Source of the DNA: Sporolactobacillus mangiferae
GTDB taxonomy: Bacteria; Bacillota; Bacilli; Bacillales; Sporolactobacillaceae
NCBI RefSeq assembly: GCF_023336505.1
Contig: NZ_JAMAST010000003.1
Coordinates: 280,588-344,587 of the forward strand
Length of the DNA stretch: 64,000 nt
Reading direction: 5' to 3'
The notes beneath the pieces were generated by a model. It saw nothing but the letters and a program-made list of their open reading frames with translations, ran no database searches and was not told the DNA's origin. Made by a program: the position numbers and the translations under genes. Within the stretch, counting starts at the first letter, position 1, and every line of letters starts with the position of its first letter. Shown here in pieces: positions 53,778 through 62,999 of this stretch.

Positions 53778-54650
53778 ATGACAATACAGCATGAAAATGT
53801 TCAACTCACGCCTAGACTGCCGTTCAAATACTATAAACACGATCCGTTAACGAGTATTAATGTTTCTCCACATTGGCATCAAGGAATCGAACTGAATTGC
53901 CTGATGTCCGGTGCAACATTGAAGTTCGTGACAAATGGTGTGACAAATGAATACCATCCAGGAGATGTATGGGCAGTTAACCGTCGCGTTATTCATAGTG
54001 TCACTGGTCCTTCAAAGGCAAACTGGTCAGAGTTTGGCTTTATCATCGATGATAACATTCTCCAGTCACAGTTTCCGGCCAGTACCAACTGGCAGATTAC
54101 CCTACAGGGCAGTCGCTCGTCACAGACCAATCGGGCTTCCTATGGAGCAATTCGGGAGCATCTTATCGCGATTCACGATCTTATCAGTTCTCAGGTAACA
54201 GACCTTTCACGGATGTCGATTTTAGGTCATTTTTTCATGATATTGGCAATATTGGGAGAGTCTTTTACGGTTCCCATGATTGCGCAAGACGTCAATCCTA
54301 ATCCACCTCTGATTGATACTGTCATGAACGCAATCAATAGGGATTATGCACAACAGCTGACTGGAACAATGCTGGCTGAACAATTCCATGTCTCGTTGAC
54401 AACACTTAATCAACAGTTCAATATCAATCTGCAGATGTCAGTAAATCGCTATATTCGTTTGGTTCGCTTAATGAACTCGCGGCGTCTACTTCTCGAAACG
54501 AATAAAACGGTTGACTATATTGCCGCCGAATCCGGATTCACCAATGGTAAGACATTTAATCGCAACTTTAAGTCATGGAAAGGCATGACGCCGACTGAGT
54601 ATCGACAGGCGTATGCACGTTATCACAAAAATGATACCAGTTGCCTTTGA
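53778..54650 (+). CDS. AraC-family regulator with cupin domain
   Basis: 290 residues. An N-terminal cupin (SPHWHQGIELNCLMSG, YHPGDVWAVNRRVIHSV) probably binds a sugar. The C-terminal double helix-turn-helix comprises LAEQFHVSLTTLNQQFN and VDYIAAESGFTNGKTFNRNFKSWKGMTPTEYR. Divergent from malR and followed by an acetyltransferase-HAD-MFS cluster in the same direction, which it may control. Effector unknown. Confidence 0.85.
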   Translation: MTIQHENVQLTPRLPFKYYKHDPLTSINVSPHWHQGIELNCLMSGATLKFVTNGVTNEYHPGDVWAVNRRVIHSVTGPSKANWSEFGFIIDDNILQSQFPASTNWQITLQGSRSSQTNRASYGAIREHLIAIHDLISSQVTDLSRMSILGHFFMILAILGESFTVPMIAQDVNPNPPLIDTVMNAINRDYAQQLTGTMLAEQFHVSLTTLNQQFNINLQMSVNRYIRLVRLMNSRRLLLETNKTVDYIAAESGFTNGKTFNRNFKSWKGMTPTEYRQAYARYHKNDTSCL

Positions 54651-54690
54651 AATTGTCCCTTAAGGGCTTGATAAATATGCTAATCTACTT

Positions 54691-54720
54691 CCTGTAATCG
54701 ATTTTACAGGAGGTTTTTTT
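54691..54720 (+). promoter_or_regulatory. Hairpin overlapping the acetyltransferase ribosome-binding site
   Basis: CCTGTAA/TTACAGG (7 bp, six-base loop). The 3' arm includes the first three bases of AGGAGG, and seven T run from the Shine-Dalgarno to the ATG. It could act as terminator of the AraC gene or mask the ribosome-binding site. Confidence 0.55.
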
Positions 54721-55332
54721 ATGCCAACAGAACGTGAATTAATGCTCGCGGGCAAGTTATACGACTCAAACGATACTGAATTGGTGCAAATGAGACTGAA
54801 GGCGAAGCAGTTGACTTGGCGTTATAACGGCACACAACCGGAGCAGAGTGAAGAACGTGACGAGTTACTTAACTTAATGATTGACTGTCCGACCAATGAC
54901 GCTTACATCGAACCGCCGATGCGAGCGGACTATGGTTCCAACTTGCATGTGGGAAGACGATTTTATGCAAATTATGACTGCATTTTTTTAGACGTAGCGC
55001 CGATCATTATTGGAGATAATGTCATGCTGGGACCACGAGTCTCGCTATATACTGCTGGACACCCAATTGTTGCAAGTGTACGGAACGAATATCTTGAATA
55101 TGGACATCCAATTACGATTGGAAATGACGTCTGGATCGGCGGAAATGCGGTAATTTGTCCAGGTATCACGATCGGCAGTAACGTTGTGATCGGCGCTGGG
55201 TCAATCGTGACAAAAGATGTTCCTGATAACGTGGTTGTTGCAGGAAACCCCGCACGCGTCATTCGACCGATTACCGATAATGATGAAGCGTATTGGAAAG
55301 CTGAGCAGCGCGCCTATCTGAGGAGGACATAA
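54721..55332 (+). CDS. maa: Maltose/galactoside O-acetyltransferase
   Basis: Acetyl-CoA-dependent transferase that acetylates sugars, 203 residues. N-terminal Mac domain ([19 protein letters not shown]) and left-handed beta-helix ([39 protein letters not shown]). The catalytic His is in TAGHP and the C-terminal GNPARVIR is intact. Context next to maltose genes favours a maltose role, but galactoside or other sugars are possible. Confidence 0.88.
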   Translation: MPTERELMLAGKLYDSNDTELVQMRLKAKQLTWRYNGTQPEQSEERDELLNLMIDCPTNDAYIEPPMRADYGSNLHVGRRFYANYDCIFLDVAPIIIGDNVMLGPRVSLYTAGHPIVASVRNEYLEYGHPITIGNDVWIGGNAVICPGITIGSNVVIGAGSIVTKDVPDNVVVAGNPARVIRPITDNDEAYWKAEQRAYLRRT

Positions 55333-56130
55333 ATGATTAAGTTGATTGCAACTGATATGGATGGCACATTCTTACGCGACGACATGAGTTATGATCGTCT
55401 CCATTTTTCGAAGCTGTATACGGAAATGCAACGACAAGGCGTTCACTTTGTTGTTGCGAGTGGGAACCAATACTTTCAATTGAAGTCCTTTTTTGAAGAT
55501 TATCCCGATACAATTTATGTCGCTGAGAATGGTGCGTACATTCTTGATGAAAAGCAAGTCTATGCGCTGCATGCCTTCAGTTCTCTAGCCGTCAAGCAAA
55601 TCTTGCCTAAGTTGATTGAGATCCCAGAATTGAAGATACTCGTATGTGGGCAGAAGGGTGCCTATGCACGAGCAAGCGAAGGTAAAGCGCACATTCAGTT
55701 TGTGCGTCGCTACTACCATCAATTGACTGTTGTAGAAGATTTTGACCATATCGACGATAATGTTTTGAAGTTCGCGATCACTTGCCCGCCTGAACTGACT
55801 GAGGATATTGTCGCACGTCTGCGAATCATGTTAATCGGATTAGCTGAACCGACAAGTAGCGGACATGGCGATATTGATGTCATTCAGTTAGGGATGAATA
55901 AAGCTGCAGGGCTAAGGGAATTAGGAGCAGTTCTTGGAATCGATCTGAGTGAAATGTGTGCATTTGGTGATGGTGGGAACGATCTTGAAATGATTAGAGA
56001 AGTTGGACTCGGCGTTTCGATGCAAAATGCTCAACCGGCGGTTACCGCTGTAGCGAAGGCAAAGACGACCGATAATCAGTCGCAAGGCGTTCTCAGCTTT
56101 ATTGACCAACTGCTGGAGAAACAATTTTGA
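55333..56130 (+). CDS. Cof-type HAD hydrolase
   Basis: Sugar-phosphate-type phosphatase, 265 residues. Motif I ATDMDGTFL, VVASGNQYFQ (motif II), a C2b cap, LGMNKAAGLREL (motif III Lys), and motif IV FGDGGNDLEMI. Starts immediately after the maa stop codon. A decayed relative lies at 57361. Substrate unknown. Confidence 0.9.
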   Translation: MIKLIATDMDGTFLRDDMSYDRLHFSKLYTEMQRQGVHFVVASGNQYFQLKSFFEDYPDTIYVAENGAYILDEKQVYALHAFSSLAVKQILPKLIEIPELKILVCGQKGAYARASEGKAHIQFVRRYYHQLTVVEDFDHIDDNVLKFAITCPPELTEDIVARLRIMLIGLAEPTSSGHGDIDVIQLGMNKAAGLRELGAVLGIDLSEMCAFGDGGNDLEMIREVGLGVSMQNAQPAVTAVAKAKTTDNQSQGVLSFIDQLLEKQF

Positions 56131-57284
56131 GTCAACCTCGGTTCACGACAACGGTCAGCATTTTAAGCATTTCGATGGTTGGTGGCGTTTCAACGATTAT
56201 CACCGGGATAATTCCTCAACTGGAGCATGCATACCCGCAGATGCCGACGACTATGATTGAATGGCTTGTAACAGCAGCGAATTTTAGCGCTCTGGCGACA
56301 CTTTTACTGAATCCAAAGTTGACCTATCGCTACGGCAGTCGCAGTGTTGTGATCACGGGGTTGCTGATTGCTGCTTGGGCCGGAGTCATTCCCCTATTGA
56401 TCAAAAATTTCACACTGATTATGGTCAGCCGCCTTGCGCTCGGGTTGGGCGTTGGTCTGTTTTTACCACATGCCATTGGGCTAATTGCTCATGTATACAC
56501 CGGAGAGTTTCGCACACGATTGCTTGGTTATCAGACGGGTCTATCCGCTTTAGGAAATGCATTGTTGCTTGCGTTGGCTGGCGTTATGGTGGCGTTGAAC
56601 TGGCGATCAGTATTCCTTATATATCTGCTTTTGGGCGTTGTTGCAGTTGGTGTATGGCGCTTTGTCCCAGCAGTCGGGGAGACGGATACACATGAGCATG
56701 TACGTAGTCACTTAAACAATGAACGTTGGTGTTTTATCAGACTGGCTTTTATCACATATTTGTTGATTTGGGGCGTTCAGCTAAAACTGCCTAGTCTATT
56801 TTTGACGAGAGGATTCGGAGATGCGTCGGTAGTTAATTGGACGCTTGCTGCAATGAATATTGGCGGCCTGATTGCTGGCCTATCCTTTGGCTTGGTCTAC
56901 CGCCGACTGCGTCAATATACGCTCGTTTTGGGTTATGGCGGTGCTGCGGTTTCTGTTGCGGTGCTCTTACTTGCTAAGAACCAAGTAGTTGCAATCCTCG
57001 CCGCAGTCTTTTTCAACTATATCTATTCGTACACCGGACCATATCTGGTATTTCGCAGTAATCTTGGGCTTGCTGATGATCAGGTCGATACTTTGAGTAG
57101 TTATCTGACGATTGCCACTGTGATTAGTGCCTTCTTTGCACCGGTGGTATGGAATTTTCTCGGCAACCTCGGCCCGAATGATGTTACTGGAAATGCTTTA
57201 CTATGGGTGACTGGTAGTCTACTTGTGATTACAGGATGCATATGGATCCGAGTGCTGCAACCTCATATGGAGAAGAATAAATGA
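56127..57284 (+). CDS. MFS transporter
   Basis: 385 residues, 12 predicted membrane helices. Visible are the loop 2-3 region (LLNPKLTYRYGSRSVVITG), SRLALGLGVGLFLPHAIGLIAH, and the central cytoplasmic loop with HEHVRSHLNNERW. Similar to CynX/NimT-type exporters. Start TTG 56127 overlaps the HAD stop codon and follows GGAGA, so it is coupled. The transported compound is unknown. Confidence 0.82.
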   Translation: MSQPRFTTTVSILSISMVGGVSTIITGIIPQLEHAYPQMPTTMIEWLVTAANFSALATLLLNPKLTYRYGSRSVVITGLLIAAWAGVIPLLIKNFTLIMVSRLALGLGVGLFLPHAIGLIAHVYTGEFRTRLLGYQTGLSALGNALLLALAGVMVALNWRSVFLIYLLLGVVAVGVWRFVPAVGETDTHEHVRSHLNNERWCFIRLAFITYLLIWGVQLKLPSLFLTRGFGDASVVNWTLAAMNIGGLIAGLSFGLVYRRLRQYTLVLGYGGAAVSVAVLLLAKNQVVAILAAVFFNYIYSYTGPYLVFRSNLGLADDQVDTLSSYLTIATVISAFFAPVVWNFLGNLGPNDVTGNALLWVTGSLLVITGCIWIRVLQPHMEKNK

Positions 57285-57360
57285 TAGACTAAGATGAGAA
57301 TAGTAGAGGAGACAAACGGCTGTAAAATATTTGAAGTATTGAATAAAGGAACGCTGAAAT

Positions 57361-57700
57361 ATGATTAGAGACATTTTTTCGGATACGGACGGGACTCTTC
57401 TTAACAGTCATGGACATATCATTCCAACTACAGTTCAAGTAATTCGGGACATAAAATCCTGCTTAAACTTGTATCAGGCCATGCACCGATATGGCAAGTG
57501 AACAATTCTATGGGAACCAAACAGCCGCGTTCAGTGATGCCATGGTGTACCCATGGCATCAAATTGACAAGAATCCCGATTGTAATGACGTATGCGGATG
57601 TTGAAATCAAAGAGTCCCATCTATGTCACAACCTCTAGTGATGTAAATGGAGTCGCTGATGTACTGATGCATCTCTCTGTATTTCGTCAGTAGTGCAGTC
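57361..57700 (+). pseudogene. Decayed Cof-type HAD hydrolase
   Basis: ATG with AAGGA upstream opens MIRDIFSDTDGTLLNSHGHI, a HAD motif I. After about 32 codons the homology continues in another frame (LKLVSGHAP) and then a third (SDAMVYPWHQIDKN), with stops in each. Motifs III and IV are missing. It is a remnant of a paralogue of the gene at 55333. Confidence 0.7.
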
Positions 57701-57979
57701 TGAATATCGAATAATATCGTTCAAAGTATCACGACACAATTATAGGAGATAGAATTACAGAGATAAAAAAGTTTATTTTAGCGATGGCTTTATTTTTTAG
57801 AGCTATATGTACTTATTCAAAAATCTGTACGGATGATGAGGTCCGCTCAGGCTTTTTTTCAATACTTAAAAGTTTCATAGAAAAGAGGTATCTTGCAACA
57901 AATAGCATTGTCCCGGTGAGAGTCAGTATGAAAGATGGGAAGAGAAACGAATTTTCCATGTTTCTCACTGGCTTGGCAA

Positions 57980-58560
57980 AGGGGTGTGTTTTTTGAGATC
58001 TTCTTCTTTCAACAAGAATGTTCGCATAGTATTCAGCTATTGATTGATAGGCTGATGAAAGTAATTTGGATGTGAATTTATTACCATTAACTTTGAACTT
58101 TTGTAAAGGGACCATCACTTTCTACTAGGAGTCTGTTAGTAGGAATAAGTGAGAGCTTTGGTTTTGCTTTCTTACTGTGTGTCGTATTATAGTATTTGTG
58201 GAAAAATAACAATTTAAGGCTACAACGGCATTTAGTTGCGTAGATGAACCAGTAAACCAATGAATTATGCATTTTGATGGTTTATATTTCTTTATAATGT
58301 CTATCGCCGCCTTCTAGGATTTACGTAAATGTACAGACATTAGTTTATCATTTTCTGCACACAATTTAACTATTTGTTCGAAATAATCTAATTGTTGATT
58401 CTTAGGTAAATATCTACTTGAGGAAAAATCTAGACCAATTTCACCAATATATCTTACATTATTCGCTAAAACCAAGAAATTTGCGAAACCTCTAACGCCT
58501 AAAGTTGATTCCTGCGGTTGAAATCCTATACTTCTTCACATCTACGAGACCAAACAAACT
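57980..58560 (-). pseudogene. Decayed TatD-family nuclease, QatD-like
   Basis: Minus-strand fragments in order: GFQPQES, VRYIGEIGLDFSSS, DYFEQIVKLCAENDK, LMSVHLRKS, a TAG stop (58316-58314), IIKKYKPSKCIIHWFTGSS, then after a frameshift IPTNRLLVESDGPFTKV, and after a second frameshift GNKFTSKLLSSAYQSIAEYY. Metal-binding Glu, His and Asp positions of TatD enzymes are recognisable. The VHLRKS, HWFTGS and ESDGPF wording is that of the QatD nuclease of Qat anti-phage systems. One nonsense and at least two frameshifts make it non-functional. No QatA, B or C remains were found. Confidence 0.7.
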
Positions 58561-58562
58561 AA

Positions 58563-58600
58563 AGAAAAAAAGTGACAAGCATTATGTGTTTGCTCGTCAC
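58563..58600 (-). terminator. Terminator after the flagellar rod protein remnant
   Basis: GTGACAAGCA/TGCTCGTCAC with one mismatch, then seven T on the minus strand. Confidence 0.82.
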
Positions 58601-58617
58601 CGGATTTTGATTGATGT

Positions 58618-58783
58618 TTACCTTTTCAACTGTACCAATTCTTGTAGGATTTGATCTGCACTAGTAATGCTCTTGCGTTGGATTGATAAGCTCTTTGCGC
58701 ATTGATCAGCTCCGTCATTTCATCGGTTAGATCAACATTCGAAGCTTCAAGTGCTCCAGAAATGAGTGGGACGGCCAACCGGT
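58618..58783 (-). pseudogene. C-terminal remnant of a flagellar hook/rod protein (FlgG/FlhP family)
   Basis: Minus strand encodes GALEASNVDLTDEMTEL, INAQRAYQSNARA and, after a one-base deletion, ITSADQILQELVQLKR-stop. This is the conserved C-terminus of FlgG-type proteins. The 5' part is absent; the breakpoint abuts the polymerase fragment. Confidence 0.78.
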
Positions 58784-58784
58784 G

Positions 58785-58990
58785 CGTAGTGTCGGCCTGA
58801 CGCCCTCTGCTCTAGGACGCGTCTGTTTACCAACTCGACCTATTCCGGGTCATTGCTGCGCAAAGGAGCGGCTCTCTGCCGCAATGGATGCGGTAACGGC
58901 GCGCTACGGGCATCTCGCGCTCTTTCATGGGCCACCGTTCATGGAAGGCAGCCAGTTTGCAGTGGGCGCACATAAAATTGCGGACATTCA
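58785..58990 (+). pseudogene. C-terminal remnant of a Y-family DNA polymerase (UvrX/ImpB type)
   Basis: RSVGLTPSAL, then QLDLFRVIAAQRS in another frame, then ERLSAAMDAVTARYGHLALF and SQFAVGAHK. The order matches the little-finger/C-terminal tail of UvrX-like polymerases, with at least two frameshifts. The polymerase core is missing. Confidence 0.6.
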
Positions 58991-59124
58991 CGTTGATTAT
59001 TCTTCAAAACAAGCCCAGATCTCAGTGCTTTCTGAAGGCATTATTACTTTTAATTTACTCTATCCACATGCTATGGAGGGATTACGTATGGACATAATCA
59101 TAGCAACGACACCTTCCTATTAAA

Positions 59125-59399
59125 AAGGATAAACCTAATTAGAACAACTCGACTAGGATATTGTTGTTTTCACTGTAATGAAATTCTGGTCAAGCTCACT
59201 GTCCTTGAATTTTTGCATTACGATTCAGAGAATGCTAAACTAATAATGTTTTGAAGACAGGAACCTCATCATTCAATGAATAATCATACATCCTCGGGTA
59301 AGATTCTCTCTTTAAAACCACTCTCATGTTCAGGCTATTCTAACTTCCTTGCAAACCAGATTTAGCAATTAGTAGTTCATTTGGAGGCAGGTCGAAAAA
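59125..59399. other. Intergenic region, nothing recognised
   Basis: AT-rich sequence between the polymerase remnant and the secreted-protein pseudogene. Only the GGAGG ribosome-binding site at its end was identified. Confidence 0.4.
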
Positions 59400-59940
59400 A
59401 TGAAAAGAGTTCTGGTAGTATCGTTAGCGATTCTGATTGTAATTGGAGGATTGTTTATTTTTTTGAATCATAACTCAGATTCGAACAGATCATCTAGCGG
59501 CAAACACACAGAAAGTCAAGCCCCTGCGGGTCAATCTCACGTGTCATCTTCGTCGAGTCACGAGATTACGGAGAGTTCGAGCCAGCCGATAACAGATAGT
59601 TCAACAAGCAGCGTAACAGAATCAGTGAGCCCCTCCGCTGCATCATCAAGTCGGACTGCAACCAAAACCCAGTCAAATGAATCATCAACAAGCCATTCTG
59701 CGGCATCTGAAAGTACAAATACTACAAGCGGACAAACGAGTGCAATTCAACCTGCCAGTAAACCGACGGGAGCTTGGGTTAAAATAATTTGAACAAGACC
59801 TATATAAAGGTTATCACGTAACACCCAGCCGCTATAAATATATAGGCAATGGTCTTTGGGAGGTCTGGGTAAAAGAATATAATACAGGGCAGAATCCTTA
59901 TGTAACCGTTGATCAATATACAGGCAATTTTCACGGTTAA
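59400..59940 (+). pseudogene. Frameshifted membrane-anchored Ser/Thr-rich protein
   Basis: ATG after GGAGG. Signal anchor RVLVVSLAILIVIGGLFIFL, then about 90 residues of Ser/Thr/Gln-rich linker, then GAWVKI and a TGA at 59790-59792. The adjacent frame continues without a break as FEQDLYKGYHVTPSRYKYI and EVWVKEYNTGQNPYVTVDQ to a TAA at 59940. A single-base insertion near 59785 explains the break. Architecture is like the lipoprotein at 16856. Function unknown. Confidence 0.72.
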
Positions 59941-60030
59941 CAGATCCCCCTCGTTATCCTAAAAGTCGTCTTCGAATAATGTGGACTGGTCATTTACATT
60001 ACAAAAGGAAAGATGGATTTCTTCTGAAAG

Positions 60031-60088
60031 AACCCCCGAATATAAAAACTGAGAGGTGAACTCCTCTCAGTTTTTATATTCGGGGGTT
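60031..60088. terminator. Bidirectional terminator with a perfect 26-bp stem
   Basis: AACCCCCGAATATAAAAACT..GAGAGG pairs perfectly with 60063-60088 around the loop TGAACT. The stem contains the T tract. It separates the secreted-protein remnant from the endolysin gene. Confidence 0.85.
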
Positions 60089-60180
60089 GCCTGTTAAGAC
60101 CACCTCTTTAAATTAAGCACGATGAATTTTAATCTTCTTCTGTCTTCAGAATAATTGTATGGGTTTCTGATCTTTCGATA

Positions 60181-61368
60181 TCAGACCACCAATACCTGAG
60201 CAGCGTATATTTTGTTGGCATTGGCAACATTATTCCACGACTGAAGTTGTGAAACAGATACACCAAACTTGGCCGCAATTCCACTCAGCGTATCGCCAGA
60301 TTCCACGGTATAAGTCCGTGATCCGCCACCACCGGCTCCCGAAGTAAAAATGGAAAGCACCTCTCCAGCATAAATCTTATTGGCGTCAGCAATACTATTC
60401 CACGCCTGCAGTTGTGAGACAGATACACCAAACTTGGCCGCAATTCCACTCAGCGTATCGCCGGATTGAATGGTATAAGAAATCTCACTGCCACCACCGC
60501 CACCGGAACTGTACATTTTCAAAGTTTGTCCAACGTATATTTTGTCGGGATCGGAAATGTCATTCCACTGCTCGATATTGCTTAAACTTACGCCAAAACG
60601 TTCCGCAATGGCGCTCAATGTATCCCCGGATTTTACAGTGTATACCATTGTACCCGTTCCCCCGCCGTTTTTATACACAATAATTTTTTGACCGACATAT
60701 ATCTTGTTTGGATCAGAAATATTGTTCCACGATTGCAACTGCGATACTGTAACATTAAATTGCTGTGCAATGCCGCTCAGTGTATCTCCTGATTTGATGA
60801 CATACGTATTTGACGTCTCCGAATTATCGCTTTCATCCGGTTTAAGCTTTAATACTTGTCCAACGTAGATTTTATTTGGATCAGAAATGCTATTCCATGA
60901 TTGTAGCTGCGAAACCGTGACGCCGAATTTTAGCGCAATGCCACTCAGTGTATCGCCGGATTCAACAGTATACGTGTTGGTATCCGTAGGTTTGCTTGGC
61001 GTTGGTTCGGTTGGCGCTGATGGTTTTCCGCCTTCGGCTAACTGATTGTACCAATACTGCGCCTGATCTCCACGTTGGGGCTGATCGGGATTCTTAGGTC
61101 GCTCGTAATTTGCAAGGAACACTAATCCTAACGTTTCAGCTGATTCTGTACTCGTGATGAATTGGGTCGAAGTCATTGAATAAGAATATGAAGGATAGAA
61201 TTGAATGCCGTTCATCATTTCATATTCAATACGCGCGCACTGCGAACCGATATCCTTGTAATCCAGCCCTTGCGCATCACACCAGCTGATAAGTTTGCTG
61301 GCGGGTGTCCACTGAACAAGGCCATACCCTGGGCCGACACCACCTTCCCAGATATCGGCGTAGAGCAA
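60181..61368 (-). pseudogene. Prophage endolysin with five LysM domains, N-terminally truncated
   Basis: About 395 residues. It begins in mid-domain at QSLLYADIWEGG, GPGYGLVQWTPA of a phage-lysozyme/glucosaminidase-like domain. Then comes a Pro/Thr linker and five LysM repeats (TYTVESGDTLSGIA...NKIYVGQVL), each about 45 residues, separated by Gly/Ser linkers, which bind peptidoglycan. In the same frame it is preceded directly by the holin's TAA stop, with only a TTG (61368) as possible start. The first part of the catalytic domain, including the expected catalytic Glu region, is missing. It may still bind cell wall, but lysis activity is doubtful. Confidence 0.78.
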
Positions 61369-61380
61369 AGACTGCCATTG

Positions 61381-61782
61381 TTATAATTCCGTGTTATTCT
61401 TCTTATTTATTTTAGTAAGATCATCCTGATTGTCCGTGCCTATATCACTTGATTTTTCCTTCAAACTATTTAACCGGCTTGTAATTCCCTTTGGAAAAGG
61501 AACGCCAAGAAAGCTCAGATTTTCTATAATCGAAAGACTTTCGTCACAAACGGCCATGATGACCATCATTGTTTGAAAAACGGGCGAACCGTTATTTACG
61601 AGACGATCTAGGACATAGGATAGAATCAGAGCCAGAAATGTTCCTGACTTTTTTAGCAGTCCATCTCGAACGGCATCCGATTGAAGCGTTCTCTTTTTAA
61701 TAGCTTTTAATAATCCTGCTATGACATCCAGCCCCATTAACAGGACCAGAAAAACATATACAGTCATACCCTGCATACTCAT
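61381..61782 (-). CDS. Phage holin family protein
   Basis: 133 residues of the Bacteriophage holin 4_1 (toxin-secretion holin) type. Three hydrophobic segments: MTVYVFLVLLMGLDVIAGLL, GTFLALILSYVLDRLV and VFQTMMVIMAVCDESLSII. The C-terminal tail is charged. The GLDVIAGLLKA segment and KKSGTFLALI are family marks. Ribosome-binding site GAGGAGGGG. The product would form membrane lesions during phage lysis. It lies between an ArpU regulator and the endolysin remnant. Confidence 0.88.
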   Translation of the reverse strand: MSMQGMTVYVFLVLLMGLDVIAGLLKAIKKRTLQSDAVRDGLLKKSGTFLALILSYVLDRLVNNGSPVFQTMMVIMAVCDESLSIIENLSFLGVPFPKGITSRLNSLKEKSSDIGTDNQDDLTKINKKNNTEL

Positions 61783-61917
61783 TTCACCCCTCCTCTTTTA
61801 TAGACACGCAAGACACATGGCCTGTTTTAACTAAAACCCATGCTATCTGATTTTCTGGCTTCAGGTCTCCCAACTTTCTGCTTGAGGGAGCGCTACTGTT
61901 GCCACATAAAAATTTTA

Positions 61918-62316
61918 TTACAAAAGAGAACAATGAATATTACTGATTGGAAGTAAATGGAGAGCAATGGCCAATTTAGTCAAAGCCCGTTTTTTCTTTC
62001 GATAATACGTGCGTTCAGACATAGCCAGACGGTTTTGTATTTCAAAATCCATAGATGACGCCTTTCTAAGATATTTATAAAACACAATAGACTGTTCATC
62101 GATATCCAAAGCCTGAAGTGCCGCATAAATTTTCAATAACTGATTGACTTCATCAAATTCAAGAAAATGAAAATATTCTCGACTGATTTCAATATGATAA
62201 TCATCAAACAAAAAAGGCGATTGCGTCATCTTCACAAATAACAACTGGCAACGATAAAGATAATCTTTTAGATCGATAACCGCTTGTTTTTCACTAGGAT
62301 TTCTAACACTTTTCAT
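61918..62316 (-). CDS. ArpU-family phage regulator
   Basis: About 132 residues. The C-terminal region LRKASSMDFEIQNRLAMSERTYYRKKKRALTKLAIAL is a sigma-region-4-like helix-turn-helix typical of ArpU proteins, which control late phage or lysis genes. ATG 62316 (AGGTGG upstream) is preferred to the ATG at 62334. It is transcribed toward the holin and endolysin. Confidence 0.75.
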   Translation of the reverse strand: MKSVRNPSEKQAVIDLKDYLYRCQLLFVKMTQSPFLFDDYHIEISREYFHFLEFDEVNQLLKIYAALQALDIDEQSIVFYKYLRKASSMDFEIQNRLAMSERTYYRKKKRALTKLAIALHLLPISNIHCSLL

Positions 62317-62340
62317 TTCGCCCACCTGATTCAATTAGTA

Positions 62341-62890
62341 TTTTCCATATGTTCAGATACATAAAATTCAAGATAGTATGACATGATGTGTTTTCTATGT
62401 CATCAAGAGGAGTGAAAGGGGATGTGCCGGGTGCTTATTCCCATCATAAATCGTTATATCTGTTAAACCTTGCCAAAAACATGCCTAAATACTGTCATCC
62501 ACATAATCAGGAACATACGTTCGTGTTATTTAAAATACACGAAAATACTTATTCTTTCAAGGATGCAACAATGGGCCTTTCAAAATTACGAAATAAATTG
62601 ATAACCGTCGCATGAAAAGCAGAGTGATGGAGATGGATTTGGATAAGTATATTTATCCGCTCTCTTAGAGCCTTCCTTTGCTGTGTTGGTCATATTACTG
62701 ACAAGCTAGTCTATAATTGCCGAACGATAGTCAATAGATAATTACCACATGACTAAGTAACGCGCCAAGCAACATATTTTGGTTATTATCAACCCCTGAT
62801 ATGCAATTTGGCCAGTCTAGAATAACTTTAAATCTTGTTTGGATCATAGCATTATCCCTCCATTTTGCACCCTTGTACACTATGCTCCTA
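62341..62890. other. Intergenic region, no supported gene
   Basis: An open frame of 75 codons (62388-62615) lacks a ribosome-binding site and any recognisable motif. No repeat or structured element was found in the remainder. Confidence 0.4.
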
Positions 62891-62892
62891 TT

Positions 62893-62939
62893 AAAAAAGG
62901 TCAACAATTAGTTAATGTGACTAATTGTTGACCTTTTTT
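62893..62939. terminator. Bidirectional terminator with a perfect 20-bp stem
   Basis: AAAAAAGGTCAACAATTAGT pairs with ACTAATTGTTGACCTTTTTT around a 7-base loop. Confidence 0.9.
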
Positions 62940-62999
62940 GCCATGCCAATTTTAAAAGTCTTGTGGTATTAAGTCAAGACCTAAATAAGATTTATTTCT

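Larger units (their letters stand above)
60181..62316 (-). mobile_element. Prophage lysis-module remnant
   Basis: Contiguous ArpU-holin-endolysin cassette with no structural, packaging, replication or integrase genes beside it. No att-like direct repeats were recognised. Confidence 0.75.

Noticed and set aside
57784..57996. Short plus-strand open frame of 70 codons
   Set aside because: It is antisense to the end of the TatD-like remnant, with no motif; the homology is on the minus strand.
62388..62615. Possible small plus-strand gene
   Set aside because: No ribosome-binding site at its start, no recognisable motif, odd composition.
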